Positions 1 to 12,558 of a DNA stretch of 64,000 nucleotides are shown here, piece by piece. The notes below the pieces were generated by a model. That model worked only from the letters and a program-made list of their open reading frames with translations. It searched no databases and was not told the DNA's origin. Within the stretch, counting starts at the first letter, position 1; each line of letters starts with the position of its first letter. The DNA is from Paraphysoderma sedebokerense (taxonomy: Eukaryota > Blastocladiomycota > Physodermatomycetes > Physodermatales > Physodermataceae), in contig JAHLJZ010000023.1 of NCBI GenBank assembly GCA_025602915.1, forward strand, positions 236,654 to 300,653, written 5' to 3'. Both the position numbers and the translations under genes were made by a program.

Positions 1-1452
1 TACCCTACACATAATACATTAGACCGCCCAATTAATATTTCAGAACGACCACAGATTCTTCCGATGCATGGCACAGGACATTATAATCCTCAGCAATCGT
101 TAGATTCTGTCTCTTCCAATATCGGTTCGCGTAATCATCATCTCGGTGAAAATTCGAATATGAATGCTACCGGATCTTACATTAATGTCCCATACGATAT
201 CTGGCTTCAGCAGCAAATGTTTGATTCTTCTCAGCAAAGTGTCTCTCATTCTGGCACTCTCTCTGATTCTTACTCCACTGCTGAATCTCAATTGACAAAT
301 CTCATTCCACAGTCAAAAATTAACACGCAACCCAACAGTTCTTATCCCGCTAGTACTAATAGGAAATTTTCTCTGGTGGAGAAGAATCGTAATTCTCATC
401 TAGGACCTCCCCAAACTTATTCACAAATAAAACATGGCCGTAATTCTCAAAATACCAATTCCGTCATCTCGAATTATAATCAACACCGACAACCTACTTC
501 ATTTATACCTCGGCATACCAATCAAGTTCAGAAACTTCATCCGAACCATAACACAAAAAACCAGAGTACCTATCAAAGTTACACTCCCCCTCCACATCCC
601 CGTTCATTTACACCATATCTTGCCCCAATTGAGGAACAAGTCCGACGAAAAAGGTCATCACAAGGATATAAACCGACAGAAAAAAAGTCTTCCCTGGGGA
701 CTAAAGATCGGTACCTTTCAAATCGTACTTTGCATGCTCAAAATGGAAATAGAAGTACAAATTACATTGCAGATAATGTGGGTAGCAATGGTAGAGCTAA
801 AATTGTCGAATTTAAACCGTATACCGTTAACGACTACAAAAATATGAAACATCAAGATATGATATCAAGGTTACCTCAGAGGTATTTGGAATCTTTCAAT
901 CAGTATTCATTCATGTTCGGTAATTGCCCTTTTGCTGACATTATCTCTAGTATTGATCCCCGCGACGAAACTTATGAAATGCGTAAAGAAAAAGCATCAA
1001 AAATGCAAGACTACGCTAACCGCGTTCGACAACAACTCAAATCAAATGGATCGACTACTCTACCATTTAAAAAAGTAATATTTACCTTCAATTATCCCTT
1101 TGATATTACGTATAAACAATTTTCTTTACTAATTGCATCCTCACAGGAACACCAACCAATTCAATTCGACCGTATCACACCGTACGCTCAACCAATTTAC
1201 AATTCGATGCCACCCCATCCACAACCACAACAGCTTTATACACACCAATACATCCCCACAGCTATACCAATACAATCTCCACCACAAAATTCACAGCTCT
1301 ATCAACAATATTACCCTGTCTCGTTTCAGTCCCAACAGATGTCACAAGTCGGACAAGGCATGAACGGCTATTACCCGTTTTCAAACGGAAGTCATGTGAA
1401 TATGGGTAGAGGTGGCGATGAAATGCAGGTTTCCGGGTTCATGAGAAGCTAG
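1..1452 (+). CDS. Low-complexity Asn/Gln/Ser/Tyr-rich protein, 5' end outside window
   Basis: The reading frame is open to the first base of the window, so the ATG at 64 is probably internal and the gene starts upstream. The protein is rich in N, Q, S, H and Y with no signal peptide. One ordered segment lies at codons 271-340 from base 1: a KPYTVNDYKNMK motif followed by a charged helix containing KASKMQDYANRVRQQ. A YTxxDYKxxK motif followed by a helix vaguely recalls the cilium-associated JHY proteins, which would fit a zoosporic fungus, but I hold this weakly. Bases 1075-1146 look like an intron (GTAATA donor, TCACAG acceptor) of exactly 72 bases without a stop, so it can be read through in frame. 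The stop is TAG at 1450. A real gene is likely; its function is unknown. Confidence 0.7.
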   Translation, partial: YPTHNTLDRPINISERPQILPMHGTGHYNPQQSLDSVSSNIGSRNHHLGENSNMNATGSYINVPYDIWLQQQMFDSSQQSVSHSGTLSDSYSTAESQLTNLIPQSKINTQPNSSYPASTNRKFSLVEKNRNSHLGPPQTYSQIKHGRNSQNTNSVISNYNQHRQPTSFIPRHTNQVQKLHPNHNTKNQSTYQSYTPPPHPRSFTPYLAPIEEQVRRKRSSQGYKPTEKKSSLGTKDRYLSNRTLHAQNGNRSTNYIADNVGSNGRAKIVEFKPYTVNDYKNMKHQDMISRLPQRYLESFNQYSFMFGNCPFADIISSIDPRDETYEMRKEKASKMQDYANRVRQQLKSNGSTTLPFKKVIFTFNYPFDITYKQFSLLIASSQEHQPIQFDRITPYAQPIYNSMPPHPQPQQLYTHQYIPTAIPIQSPPQNSQLYQQYYPVSFQSQQMSQVGQGMNGYYPFSNGSHVNMGRGGDEMQVSGFMRS

Positions 1453-1926
1453 ATATAAAGCAGTTGTCGAACTTGACTTATTTCCTTGGTAATTTTTGTA
1501 GATTTCACAGTTACAGATACCCATGATTGCAATTGTAATTCTCATTTATGGTCACTTCGAAAATTTTGAAAAAGAAATATGCTTTGCAATACAGCTTATC
1601 AACAAAGTCACAGATAGAGATGATATATTCTTATTGAATCGAGGGTATAATATTCAATAACGACAACATACAAAACAGACAAAAGGATCAAGAATAATTC
1701 AATGATATATAGTACAATCTAGTTTGAATTATTCAATACCAGTCTGAAAACCAAAAATCAATTCAAACTCGTCGGGAATATTTAAAACGAACAAATGACG
1801 AAGTTCAAGTAACAGTAATAATTGGTATAAAATTATATTCAATCTAAAGTGTCCACGTCGTCTCCAACTGCTTAATTCCAGTTAAATCGTGTTTAATTAA
1901 GAAATAATAATAACGTGTAATAGAGT
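1453..1926. other. Convergent 3' intergenic region
   Basis: This AT-rich stretch lies between the 3' ends of two convergent genes. I see no reading frame, RNA gene or repeat in it. It probably holds the two 3' UTRs and polyadenylation signals. Confidence 0.5.
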
Positions 1927-4900
1927 TTATGCGTTATCTTGTAACCGAGTAATCAATGGTGGAGGTCGATTCGGTTCGGCTTTGGTGGTGTTATAGTTCC
2001 ATAAGGGTGTAGGTTCCATAAGACCGGCTTTGTTGAAAGCAACCATGGATACAAATCTGCCCGTGTAGAAGCCAACCATTAAACTAAGGGGAAAAAAAGG
2101 AAGGATTATTAGATTATGACACGATATTTGATAAAAATAGACAGTTGGAGAGCTTACCTGTCGACTGTAATGCCTACAACTTTGGAAAACGGTGCAGGTA
2201 GGAAGGAAGAGTAGTAACTCAATGTATCGAAAATCCAACTTCCAGTGTTCAAAATAGCGATCGTTGCTCGTTTTGGATCTTTCCAATTTGTGGCCGGTAA
2301 AATATCCTTGAGTAGTAAAATTTGTGCAACTCCTTGCGGAATACCGAGGAAAATACCAATCATGTTACGGAATACTGTTGTCGGAATTGGCAACGGGATA
2401 GCGGCATCAATTGTTTGAATTTGTTTGATGACCATGGAGACGGTCCAAGCCGAGTACCACAAGAACCAGGGATTGTTGACATTGTAAAGAGCTTGGTGGA
2501 TGGTTGCAGGCGATTTATCAGGAACCTATAGTGATAATATGTTAATATTCATGAACTTGAAGAGAACATTGAACCGATATATTCTTACCTGTTCGACGGG
2601 GAAAATAGTAAAAATCATAACCCAAGCTACAGCTGCAGTTGAAAATCTTCGGAAAAAGGTTGCAACTGGCGACAAGTTAACGAACACTTGCAAGTATCCC
2701 TGAGCTATAGCGAGATCCACCAAAAACATCAACATTCCTCTTGGACCCCAATCTAACTGTGTGTTTACTCTATGTTCACGTTCCGCATTCCATGGACCCA
2801 GATGTGTTGCTTGTCTCATTGCGATTTTGTAGAACATAGGGTTCGGTTCGGAGAGGTACACTTTGAGTTCAGCTTCGGTAATGGGTTCCACATTTTGGAA
2901 TAACTTGATAGTGTAAACGTTATGCATAGATGCCATGAGGATGTAAATGTTGAAGAGATTGAAGTCGTGGGTTTCTCGGGATATGACGTCGTTATAGAAT
3001 TGATAAAGGAGAGGGATATACAGTTTGACGTTTGTAATTTCCCACATGTACTTGTTCATGACAGGAATAATTTTGAGGACACCACGTAAGACTTTGGTGA
3101 TAACTTTTGCTGTTAATTGAAACATAACATCGAGTAAAGCGAAAAAGTATGTTACAGAACGAGCGAGTAAGTTGGTATTCTCTTTTTGAAAGGTAACGAG
3201 TTTGGTATTGGCTTCTTTGAATCCAGCATCGTCGAATACACCTTCAGATTTTAAATCTTTCAAAAACTGAATGGCTAGGTTATCGATATCCTTTGCTGTG
3301 CCATTTTTAACTTCAATCTTGCCTTCTGCGGCATTGTTAAAAAACATGTCTTCGACAACAGAATGTTCAACGCCTTTAACAGATTCTCGAAGATCAGACG
3401 TTGCGCCAGGCTTGGTAAAGTCTTTGGGGCCTTTCGCTTTCATTTGAAGTAGTGAAGGAAGTGCATTAAGGGATATGTTTCCACCAAAGTAATTGGCTAC
3501 GGAATTGAAAGAAGTGTGAACTGAAGTTGACATGTTGGCGATGGCGGATTCGAGAAGATCACTTTTGACATCGTGAAGTTGTGGGGCCAGAGGGATAATA
3601 GATTTGCAGTAATGACGCAAGAATTGAGTGTATCGAAGAACTGAATCCCATGAAAAGAACCACTGAAAAAAGGAATCCATGAATTAGGCCGCTGAAAAAT
3701 ATTTTCTGTGAAAGAACAAAAAAATTGACGTACTCTGATCTTTTCCAACACTCTTGTGACTGATACTTTTATCCAGTTGAAGACTTTAACTACAGCTTGG
3801 ATGACTTGTTGAACAGTTTCCACAACGAATCGTTTGATCGATCCAGCAACATCTTGAATGAACATAACGAGGCCATTGCCATTTCCATCGCCACGATCTT
3901 GAAATGCGATCTCACATTTGCGGATTGGGGTTGCCAAAAGTTCAGCAAATGAAGAGATTGCGTTTTCGGTACGGTTTTGGACTTTATCCCACCAGTCGCG
4001 AAGTCCGCGCGGTGTAAGACGTGAAGGAGATCGTTTGGAAAGGGAGGTCGAATGAGAGTGAGCATGGTAGATGATTTTGTTATTCTCTTTGGATGTATCG
4101 ATCAGGAATGACCACGAAGGTGATCCGGATAGAGATGATGAGGGTGATGAAGCGGACTGTCGGGGTAGTATACGCTCGAAGCGAGATTGTTCGGCGTTGA
4201 ATGGAACGTGGTAGGTAGCGATCAAATCTTTGTGAGGAACATAAGGTTTCTCCTGGTTATGCCACTGCATCTGGTTGTAATGATGATTCCTCCTAAGGAG
4301 CCTTCTCTTGATTAGTCTTTTCCCACTCTTTTGATTCGATTCCATCAACGGTGATGATTTCATTGCTTGAGTCATCAAGTTTTGAATCACTTTTGCAGCA
4401 GAGTCTGCGTCAGACTCTTTGAGGGTAGGGTTCAGTTGACGAAGGGTAGATGATTTAATGCCGCCGAGTGTGTGGAAGGCTGCATAATCCGGATGAGCGA
4501 CAACCCACTCGTTGTTCTTCATGAATGAGGTTCGTAACATTAATGGCGGAAGTTGAATTGAATTCACCAAGTTCTCCTTTTGTGAATCAGACACAGGTCC
4601 ATCGACAATCGGCACAGAAAATGCCACACGGCCGACAGCGTTTGTCTTGAAGGAATATGTTCGTCCTTTAATGAATTTAGATTTTTCGAGTCTGCCGTTC
4701 GCTTGCAATATGACTGGTAGATCTGCTTCCCTCGATTGAATTTCGACAATCTGATCTTTGTAAGGTGAGAATGCATTATTTTCCTTATCGAGGTAGGAAG
4801 TAGTGATGACAATGCGGTGCGATGTAAATTTTTTGAAGTTTGGGGATGATTTTGAAGGTTGGAACCAATCCTCTGACAGTTTGGCTTTTGCAAAATAATT

Positions 4901-5214
4901 AGTACCACGCAGTTCAGAGTGCGATCGCAATGCATAATAAATATGAAGGCATACCTTGAACCTGAAAGTGGGGTTTTAGATTTACATCGGCGAATGACAA
5001 TGATATGCTGTTGAGGAAAAAGAAGAGGAAAAAGTCAGTACAAGATTAGAACACAGGGTTGACGATGGCACGACGAGAGAGCAGTTGGCTACTCCGTTTG
5101 CAGACCGTCAATGCAGATATAAATACTTGCAAAAGTTGACACTTACAAACAAAAATATAAATATATACAAAAGAGGGCCTGAAGGCGGCCCGCCGAAAAA
5201 GAGAATGCACGCAT
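1927..5214 (-). CDS. Secreted fungal family protein of unknown function, six exons, about 952 aa
   Basis: Exons on the minus strand: 5214-5147, 5007-4955, 4872-3734, 3662-2589, 2525-2158, 2083-1927. All phases close and give about 952 residues. The two small first exons supply a signal peptide: MRAFSFSAGRLQ, then a hydrophobic run ending SLSFA before DVNL. A beta-rich region follows (residues about 50-150), then a W-D helical segment, and after an intron the motif WFFSWDSVLRYTQF. From memory, this resembles a widespread fungal secreted protein family with an 'EWDDI' helical segment after an N-terminal propeller; this copy lacks the large propeller. C-terminal hydrophobic helices suggest membrane association. 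The acceptor of exon 3 is ambiguous (4872 or 4884, both in frame). The function is unknown. It is divergent from the laccase gene. Confidence 0.8.
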
Positions 5215-6557
5215 TATTTTCTCAGTCAATCCAACAAGTTTTCTGGCATAGCAAAGAGGGTGGATAGTATTTTGGGAGTTTTTGGATTTTCTGAGAGCGG
5301 AGTGCAAAGAGAGGAATAGCAAACAAGGTGACAAGAGCAGGAAAAAAAAGATGACGGATTAAAAGTAAGGTACGGGCACAAGACCGGATCAAGGGGGTGA
5401 CGGTTGCTTGAGGGGACAAAAGGATTGCGAACACAGCGAGGATGCTATTCGACGGAGAACAGGGATAGGGGACGTCCGCATGACTTAGTGCTGCTGCATC
5501 CTTTCTCATTTTTCTTACATTCCATCCGTCTTTGACTGCATCATCTGACGGTACGATCTGAAGCAGAATGAATGCCGCGGTGCTGCTTAAGGCGGCCCGT
5601 CCCTGTATGCGTCGCGCGGCCTCGGCCCAACCGCGAAGGTACACAATCGGCCCGGCGCAGATCTGAAACCCCACGCTGGAGTCACGTGACGTTGAATTCC
5701 TTGGCGGGACGCGCTGTGGCCAATGGAAATTCACAAAAATTGAAAATTGCAACGCAAAAATTCCCCCCTGTAAAGCATTCCCCGTATGACTCGGTCAAAA
5801 TCAAAATTCGCAATCTCAATCGGGACGCAATATTAGAGCTCATCTGGTATTGTTTCCGATACAATCATCGATAGGGTTGCCGACGAGAGATTATCAGTCC
5901 ACATCCCTGCCGCATCCCCCGCAGCAGTCAGCACCGGCAGAGCCCCCGCACAGTAATGACTAATGATCCGATACCAAGAACACACCATATGAAATTTTGG
6001 CAGGGAAGAAAGCTTAATGGGGAATGTCTTTATCACAAAGTGAATCATCAATGCTAAAGTCAACGGCGCGTTGCACAATTCTGATCTCAACCCAACACTA
6101 AATAAAACTATCCCATCAATATGGCACGTCGTCTTGTTAAGGTGCACCACGCTCAATCTAGGATGCATCTCATCAAACTATTTCCGTGCTAGACAAGATT
6201 TAGCCATGTTGTACTGATCTTTACAGATTTGCCTGACCGCATAGTACTTAACTTTTGGACAATTCGAGCAATGAATTCAGGAATCTATCACCATACACCG
6301 TTCCGCAAAATGCTAATTTAAGCAACATAAACCACACTTAAACTCCGCGAGTGAAATCCGCATTCCATCAATGTGGACTCGCTCTCATAACGTCGCTTGT
6401 CAAAAGCAATAGCAACGGTAGCAACGCAAAATCAGTCAGTTGTTCCTATGCGAGCCTCGCGCAATGCTGAAACAATTGAAAAAATATTTTGCCTTTACAA
6501 TGTATAAAGCTCCGTAGAAAAGTGACATAGTAGCTTCCTATCTGTTTTTTAGTCACA
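5215..6557. promoter_or_regulatory. Divergent promoter region between two secreted-protein genes
   Basis: This 1.3-kb gap separates the start of the minus-strand secreted protein from the start of the laccase. Bases 5565-5715 form a CpG-rich block that stands out in AT-rich DNA. It contains the palindrome TCACGTGA (5692-5699), an overlapping TGACGT (5697-5702) and GGCCAATGG (about 5718). A TATAAAG at about 6501-6507 sits some 50 bases before the laccase ATG and is a good TATA box. Open frames here lack splice logic or protein-like composition, so I call none of them a gene. Confidence 0.55.
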
Positions 6558-8501
6558 ATGTATTTGCATTCATTGTCCGTAATACTGTCGCTCGGTATCC
6601 TCTTTCTGTCTTCAGTGACGTCTTCTACCATAGTGACGCACACCTTCAATGTCACATATGGCCTCAGGAAGCCAGATTGCCACGAAAGACAAGTGATGCT
6701 GGTCAATAATGAGGTATGTTGACATTACAAACTGTCCAACACACAAATCCCAAATTAATGCTCAACGCAGTTCCCGGCGCCGGAACTCAGACTTAGCAAA
6801 GGCGACATATTAAGTGTTAAGGTCGTTAATAATTTGGATAAAGAGATATCAGTACATTGGCATGGATTGCATCAAAAAAGTAGTCCCTCTATGGACGGAG
6901 TGCCGCATTTGATACAAAATCCGATTCCACCAAAGGGTGAATTCGAGTATGTGATCCCTGTCAATGAACAGGTTGGAACCTATTGGTATCATTTGCACAC
7001 AGGTGTAAGTAGTGGAATTTCAATGGCTACTTGAGTTTGAGCTGCAGAAATGATACTGACGTCTAGATCAAAATATATAGGTTCAATCTCATGATCTTTT
7101 TGGTGCCATCGTTATTAACGATCCAATGCCACCATATCGATATGACGAAGAAAAAACAATTTTCATCGGAGACTGGTATCATGCCAGCGAGGAAGCACAG
7201 ACCAACGGTCTCCTAGGTACAAACTTTACATGGATAGGAAATCCGCAATCTCTTCTCGTCAATGGCAGAGGAAATTCCAATTGCTCACAACCCAACCACT
7301 CTATCATTGACGTCACTTCAAATAAGACATATCGACTCCGCTTCATTTCAACCTCTAGTCTCGCTTATTCCCGACTCCATATTCCCGGACACAAATGGAG
7401 AATTATTGAAGCCGATGGGTATTACACACAACCCCTAGAAACTGATGTCCTCGAAATCAACTCTGGACAACGTTACTCTGTCTTATTGGAAACAAACCAA
7501 CCCGCCAAAGATTACCCCATGAATGTTGAGTTTCTGTGGAGAAAAAGTAATCTTACAGGCCAAGCAGTAATTAGGTATACCGACTCGAAATTACCTCAAA
7601 ACTCAACACTTGAAGCTTTCTCTCCATATCCATCGGAACCTAAACCGTACTGGATTCTTGATCAATTGGTCGCTCACGAGTCAACTTATCTTTCTCCTCC
7701 GACCCGCACGATTGTGATTGAAGGGAAACAGGAAAAGATGAGTGACGGAAAAATGAAATGGACTGTAAACGGCAAATCCTGGCAATTCGAACACTCGAAC
7801 AAATCTGATACAGTTCCATTATTACAAAAAGTGTTATCTTCAGGCGATTACAAAACCCACATTAGCAACGACAGTAACATCATTGAAGTTAAATATGGCG
7901 AAATAGTAGACATCATATTCCAAAACACCGTTTCTTGTACGTCTTAATTACTCATTTTTGTTCCAGTCAAACACCATTGTGAACTAACTATCCACCTCTT
8001 CAGTAAACGGCGTATGTGAACAACATCCATGGCATATGCACGGGTTCTCTTTCTACGATCTCGGTTCAGGACCCGGACTATATAACGCAGCTGAACACCA
8101 AAAGTTCCTAAACACTCACAACCCAATCCGAAGGGACACTACAACTGTGTATCCATATTCTGCGGCGTTTAATCAAGCACCCGGTAAAGGTGGGGATCCT
8201 TGTGGCTGGAAAGTGGTCAGACTAGTGATTGATAATCCGGGGGTCTGGTTAGCTCGTGAGTATTAATTTGATATGTCAATTTTTAATTCCGTCTAGACGA
8301 TGTTAAATGAGATTAATTATCGTTTTATTAGATTGTCATATTCCAGCTCATGCGATTATGGGAATGCAATTCGCTTTGTTGGTTCCCCCGAATACGAAAT
8401 ACAAATTAAACGGACATTCTAACCACGCTTCAAAAGCGAAATTAGATGTAGCGAACATATCTGGATTGTTTGCCATAATACTAGCCATGTTGCTCTTGTA
8501 G
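6558..8501 (+). CDS. Laccase-like multicopper oxidase, probably GPI-anchored
   Basis: Five exons: 6558-6713, 6771-7004, 7081-7936, 8004-8255, 8332-8501; 555 residues, phases consistent. An N-terminal signal peptide (hydrophobic residues about 5-22) targets it for secretion. All four copper signatures are present: HWHG (81-84), WYHLHTG then VQSHD across the exon 2/3 junction, HPWHMHGFSF at the start of exon 4, and HCHIPAHAIMGM in exon 5, whose last Met fits the type-1 copper axial position. The enzyme should oxidise phenols or metal ions with reduction of oxygen to water. The last 15 residues are hydrophobic after a small-residue stretch, as in GPI-anchor signals, so it is probably cell-surface bound. 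Its 3' end lies about 110 bases from the convergent S41 peptidase gene. The exact substrate class (laccase versus ferroxidase or other) cannot be set from motifs. Confidence 0.93.
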
Positions 8502-8610
8502 TCAAATTAGATATATTTATACATTGATCCAGTCATAATACATCTACATAATACAATTTCCTCTATACATATTGTCTTACCCTAGATGTCGCTACCACGG
8601 TTCTGTAGCG

Positions 8611-11600
8611 TTATGCAATAACGAGTTCAAAACGACTCAACTTTGCTCCCCTCCTCACTGTAAACTCGTCAGATTTAAATCCAATTTCTATCTCTACTTT
8701 TTGTCCCACAAACTCTGTCAAATCAACTTTAACGGATTCTCTAACCTCGCCGTCACGGTCAACCAATGCTTCAAATTTAGTATTCACTTTGACTGTGAAT
8801 TTATCATAGAGGGGTTCAGAATCTAGTTCCAAGTCAAAAGACAAGGTCGCTGTAGTTGCGCGAGTTAAATCAAGGAATAAAGTGATTCGTGAATCCACCA
8901 AATTTTTGTAGGACACTCCGTCACCCAATACCTGGTCATCATGAAATGTTAGATTTTTAGACATATGTTCATATAGTATTAAAGCAACTGACCATCGAGT
9001 CTCCCTTCTTGATCCATCCATCTAAGGGGTCATTTAAAAGATTATAAATAGCGATGCCGCTTTTAGGCGTAAAATCCCATTGAAACGATTCATTTATAGT
9101 TTCTGTTGGAACAACTCTAACATTACGTAGGGTTCTAAGAACGACTTCGCCCCCTGATACGCCCTCTATGATTACAGTAGATTGAAAGGGTTCTTTTGAT
9201 ATCGAGCTGCTTAAAGAGAAGTCGGATTTTACCCGGGAATTGTTGATGGTAACTTCACCGATGAGGGTTCGAGAAGGGTATCGTTTTAAGAGGAGTTTGT
9301 TGATTGATTTTATTTCACCCGTAAACTTTACGGCTTCTCCGACACGAAATTCGTTTGTACCTAGGTGTGATTGATCGGTTTTGAAATGTATGGGATAATC
9401 CGTGGATTGATATCTACCAAACAGTAAAAGATTGAACAAAACAGCGAAGATTTAGGAATTTAATATGAAACAATTAAGAACGTTAAAATGAGAACCTTAC
9501 TTCAAGTCGGCTGTAATCTTGTCAAACTGACTTTGTGTTTTACCCACAATATCGTCTACTGTGGGTCTTGCTCTTCGGTCTGCGACAACACCTCTATCCT
9601 CGATTAATCGGCCGGCATTCTTTCCACCACGAACTACGAAAATACAATCAATGTCAGAACTCGTCGCAGAAACGTTACTGAAAGACCAGAATGTACACAC
9701 CAATTTGACGCCAACCGATTCTCATATTTTGTTTACCATCATCGGGTAAGTAAAAGTCGGACGCAAGATCAGTGATCGACGAGAAAAAGCTGTTGACGTC
9801 TACTACCTACACTCAGACAAATTTCGTCAGTTTATACGACCACACAGTACAATTTAAGAGAACTCTTTCCACGCACATTGGCACCACCAGCTCCAGTGAG
9901 TAGATCTTCACCGTAAATGCTGTAGGGAATCAGAACTCTCGTAAGTTGATATAATTTAAATCATGACAGAAATAACAACTCACGTTGCAATACCGTAGTC
10001 TTGCATTAAAGCCGAAAATATATCACAAGCTGAAAAGTGTGCGATTGGATCGTTAGAATACATGAATAGGGTGGTAACACCATTGTGGACATACCGCTAT
10101 AGCAATTCGCATTTGTCAAAATGGCTACCGGTTTAAAGTAAAATTGACCTTTCGACATCAGCAGAGCTTTCTGTTCCAGTGTGAAAGCAACATTCTCAGT
10201 GTACACTGCGTTGGGTTTTACATTCTGAAAGGCTTGATACCAGGGATCGGCTGATGTGGAAGCTGAAGAATTGAGAAATATTTTACGGTTGAGAGGGGCG
10301 TTAACTAAATTACAATGACAATAATTAGTCTATTGCGAATTGTTCGACATTAATGCTTAATTCACGTACGGGCTCTAGCTCGTGTCGTTTGGTAGGGTTT
10401 GCTGGAAAAGAGAAGAGGTAACGTATCTGCGATGTCAGCATACCCGCCACCATTGCCTCGAATCTAACAATTAACAAAATTGTCAATCCATCACATCAGA
10501 ATAACGGAAAAGTTATCATCAGGTTGTTAACTTACATCAAGGATAAGCCCATCAGTGTCTGAAAACTCCTTCAGAATTAACGACCGGAAACTTTCATACA
10601 CAAGCTCCGATTGTCCACTTTCAGGTACAAACGAAGTAAAAAGAATATATCCAAATTTTCCGTTTCGATTTTCTATAACACTCCATTTTACTGTTCCATC
10701 CAGACCTGGTTGAACGTCGAGAACAGATGATTTTGGTGGACTTTTGTAAGCGGAATTGAATTCAGATTGTAAAGGGTTGACTGACATTGGACGCTTCATG
10801 GGGATGGGCTCTTTTCTTGCGAGGTTTGGTGAAGAGGATGACGTTAAGTCACAATCTCTGGTCCAACTTAACCATGGAAGTGTAACAGAATATTTGGTGC
10901 CATCAGAATATTTCTTGAATTCTAATTTAGCGCTGTTTTCTTCCGGAAAAACGAATATTGAACCAGCGATGAAAGTCAAGCGAGAAAGTACGGATGCAAA
11001 TCCACCAAAGTTATTTGCTAAGTACGAGAACATCAAATCAGAATCTTATGGAATTCACCATTGAAGAAAGACAATATAAGGGTACTAACCACCGCCGGCT
11101 AAAGATACTTGCTCATTAAACAGCTGCTGAAATCCCTTGTCATTATATGAAACCAGTTCATCGCCGATCTGTATCTTCTCTGTTTCCGGTGCAAACTTTT
11201 GGTACCTGGGGTCTTCTAACCCGATCGACTTGACTACGGCCTTGCGTTCGGTTGTAGTGCTGTAAACCTCCGCAAACGTCAATGGAAGAGCTGCCCGGAA
11301 ACACGCATAAGGTTCAGGAAGGATGTAACTATAGCAGAGACGTTAATCGGAGCAAAGACATGGTGGAAGAATAGGAATTGTGAACCAACTTTGTATGAAA
11401 ATCTCTCAGAGACGTAAATATTTTGGACAATCTTATATGAAACTCCTCATCCGATAGTTGCTCTGCTTTTTGGTAGACATCCTCTATCAACGGTACTGGA
11501 TCGACTTCCTTGCCGAGAAAGCTGTGAAAGGAACAAGATACACATTGAGTAACCACAATTTTGAATTAAAACGGCAGAACAGACAAACGTTATTTTTGAC

Positions 11601-11788
11601 TCCCTGTTTACATAAATTGAAATTAACGATTTGGCGACCTGCGCTACTTGTTTTCTGTCACCGGGAGTATAACTAGTAAATTTGATATGTTTTCGATTCT
11701 GCTCAAGTGTGTCGAAATTCTGGAACTCTGCTCCGACAGCAATCCCGCAAAGCGCGAGAATAAACACTTGAACGATAAAACTTCTCAT
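8611..11788 (-). CDS. Secreted S41-family serine peptidase, 12 exons, about 817 aa
   Basis: Exons on the minus strand: 11788-11589, 11521-11390, 11328-11090, 11044-10536, 10463-10370, 10304-10095, 10029-9984, 9919-9877, 9806-9701, 9633-9501, 9413-8993, 8931-8611. All phases close. The signal peptide MRSFIVQVFILALCGIAVGA is cut before EF. Family signatures are DFHTNY (after splicing), IRGNGGGYADIA and LTNANCYSACDIF, where Ser461 is the likely nucleophile, followed by GAGGAN and WRQIVRGG..AGRLIEDRG. After the protease domain comes a roughly 240-residue beta-rich C-terminal region, perhaps a jelly-roll. It should act as an extracellular or cell-wall endopeptidase. Introns 1 and 2 use GTTTGT and GTTGGT donors; intron 3 is only 45 bases. 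A TATATAAAAAG box lies about 70 bases upstream. Confidence is high for the family, lower for individual splice sites. Confidence 0.9.
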
Positions 11789-12558
11789 CAAAATATTTGG
11801 TTAGTGAAATAACATTAAATCAACCTTTTCGGGACTCTCTAGGTTCTTTTTATATATCCCTCCAGTTTTGCTCAGCAAAAATTTCGGATCATTTGATCAC
11901 GGAATGACCTTTAATCGCATTCGGCGCGAAAACTCAGAAGCGTGTCTTTCGCCAGGTCCGCCAGCAGAATCTAGCAGGAACGAGAAATTTAGGCCAATAG
12001 ATGACAGAAAAATGTCGCATATCCAAGTAGGATGTAAATAATACACTTAATTTGGAGTAAAATTTTGCATTCCAGCACAAATCATGCACGTCTATCCAGC
12101 TCAATGATTGCGGTGAATTCAAAATGTATATTTTAGATTATTGTAATGAAATTAAACTTAATCACATTAATCAACATTACGTTCGAGAATTGTATCAATT
12201 TCGGGTCATAATTGAGTTCAAGTGAGCCCATGTGGCTGATGTGAGCCGACATGATTGGTTTCCAATAATTGAAGGTGATTAGAAGTATGTCATTCATTCC
12301 TTGGATCCATCACTCAGTCAACTACATCAGTGAAATACAACTAAATCAGCGTATCCTGATTTGTGTGCGCGACATCGGTTACAATTCTCCTTTCTTAAAG
12401 TGAGAAGTTAAAAATTGGTTTAAAAGTCATGGAAGTCGCCCCCAGGAGTATTAATATAGATCATTTTGACCCCTTCAAGGGAGTGAGATAGTCTATATGA
12501 TGAGTTTTCAACATTTATATACATACAGCCATCCCCAAATTGAAAAATACACTGCATT
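11789..12558. other. Intergenic region upstream of the S41 gene
   Basis: It contains the S41 gene's TATA box (minus strand, about 11848-11858) close to the gene. Beyond that I see only AT-rich sequence without a supported gene or clear repeat. Confidence 0.5.

Noticed and set aside
5222-5752. Minus-strand frame of 176 codons upstream of the secreted-protein gene
   Set aside because: Lies in the CpG-rich promoter, overlaps exon 1 of the reconstructed gene and has no recognisable domain; length is explained by high GC.
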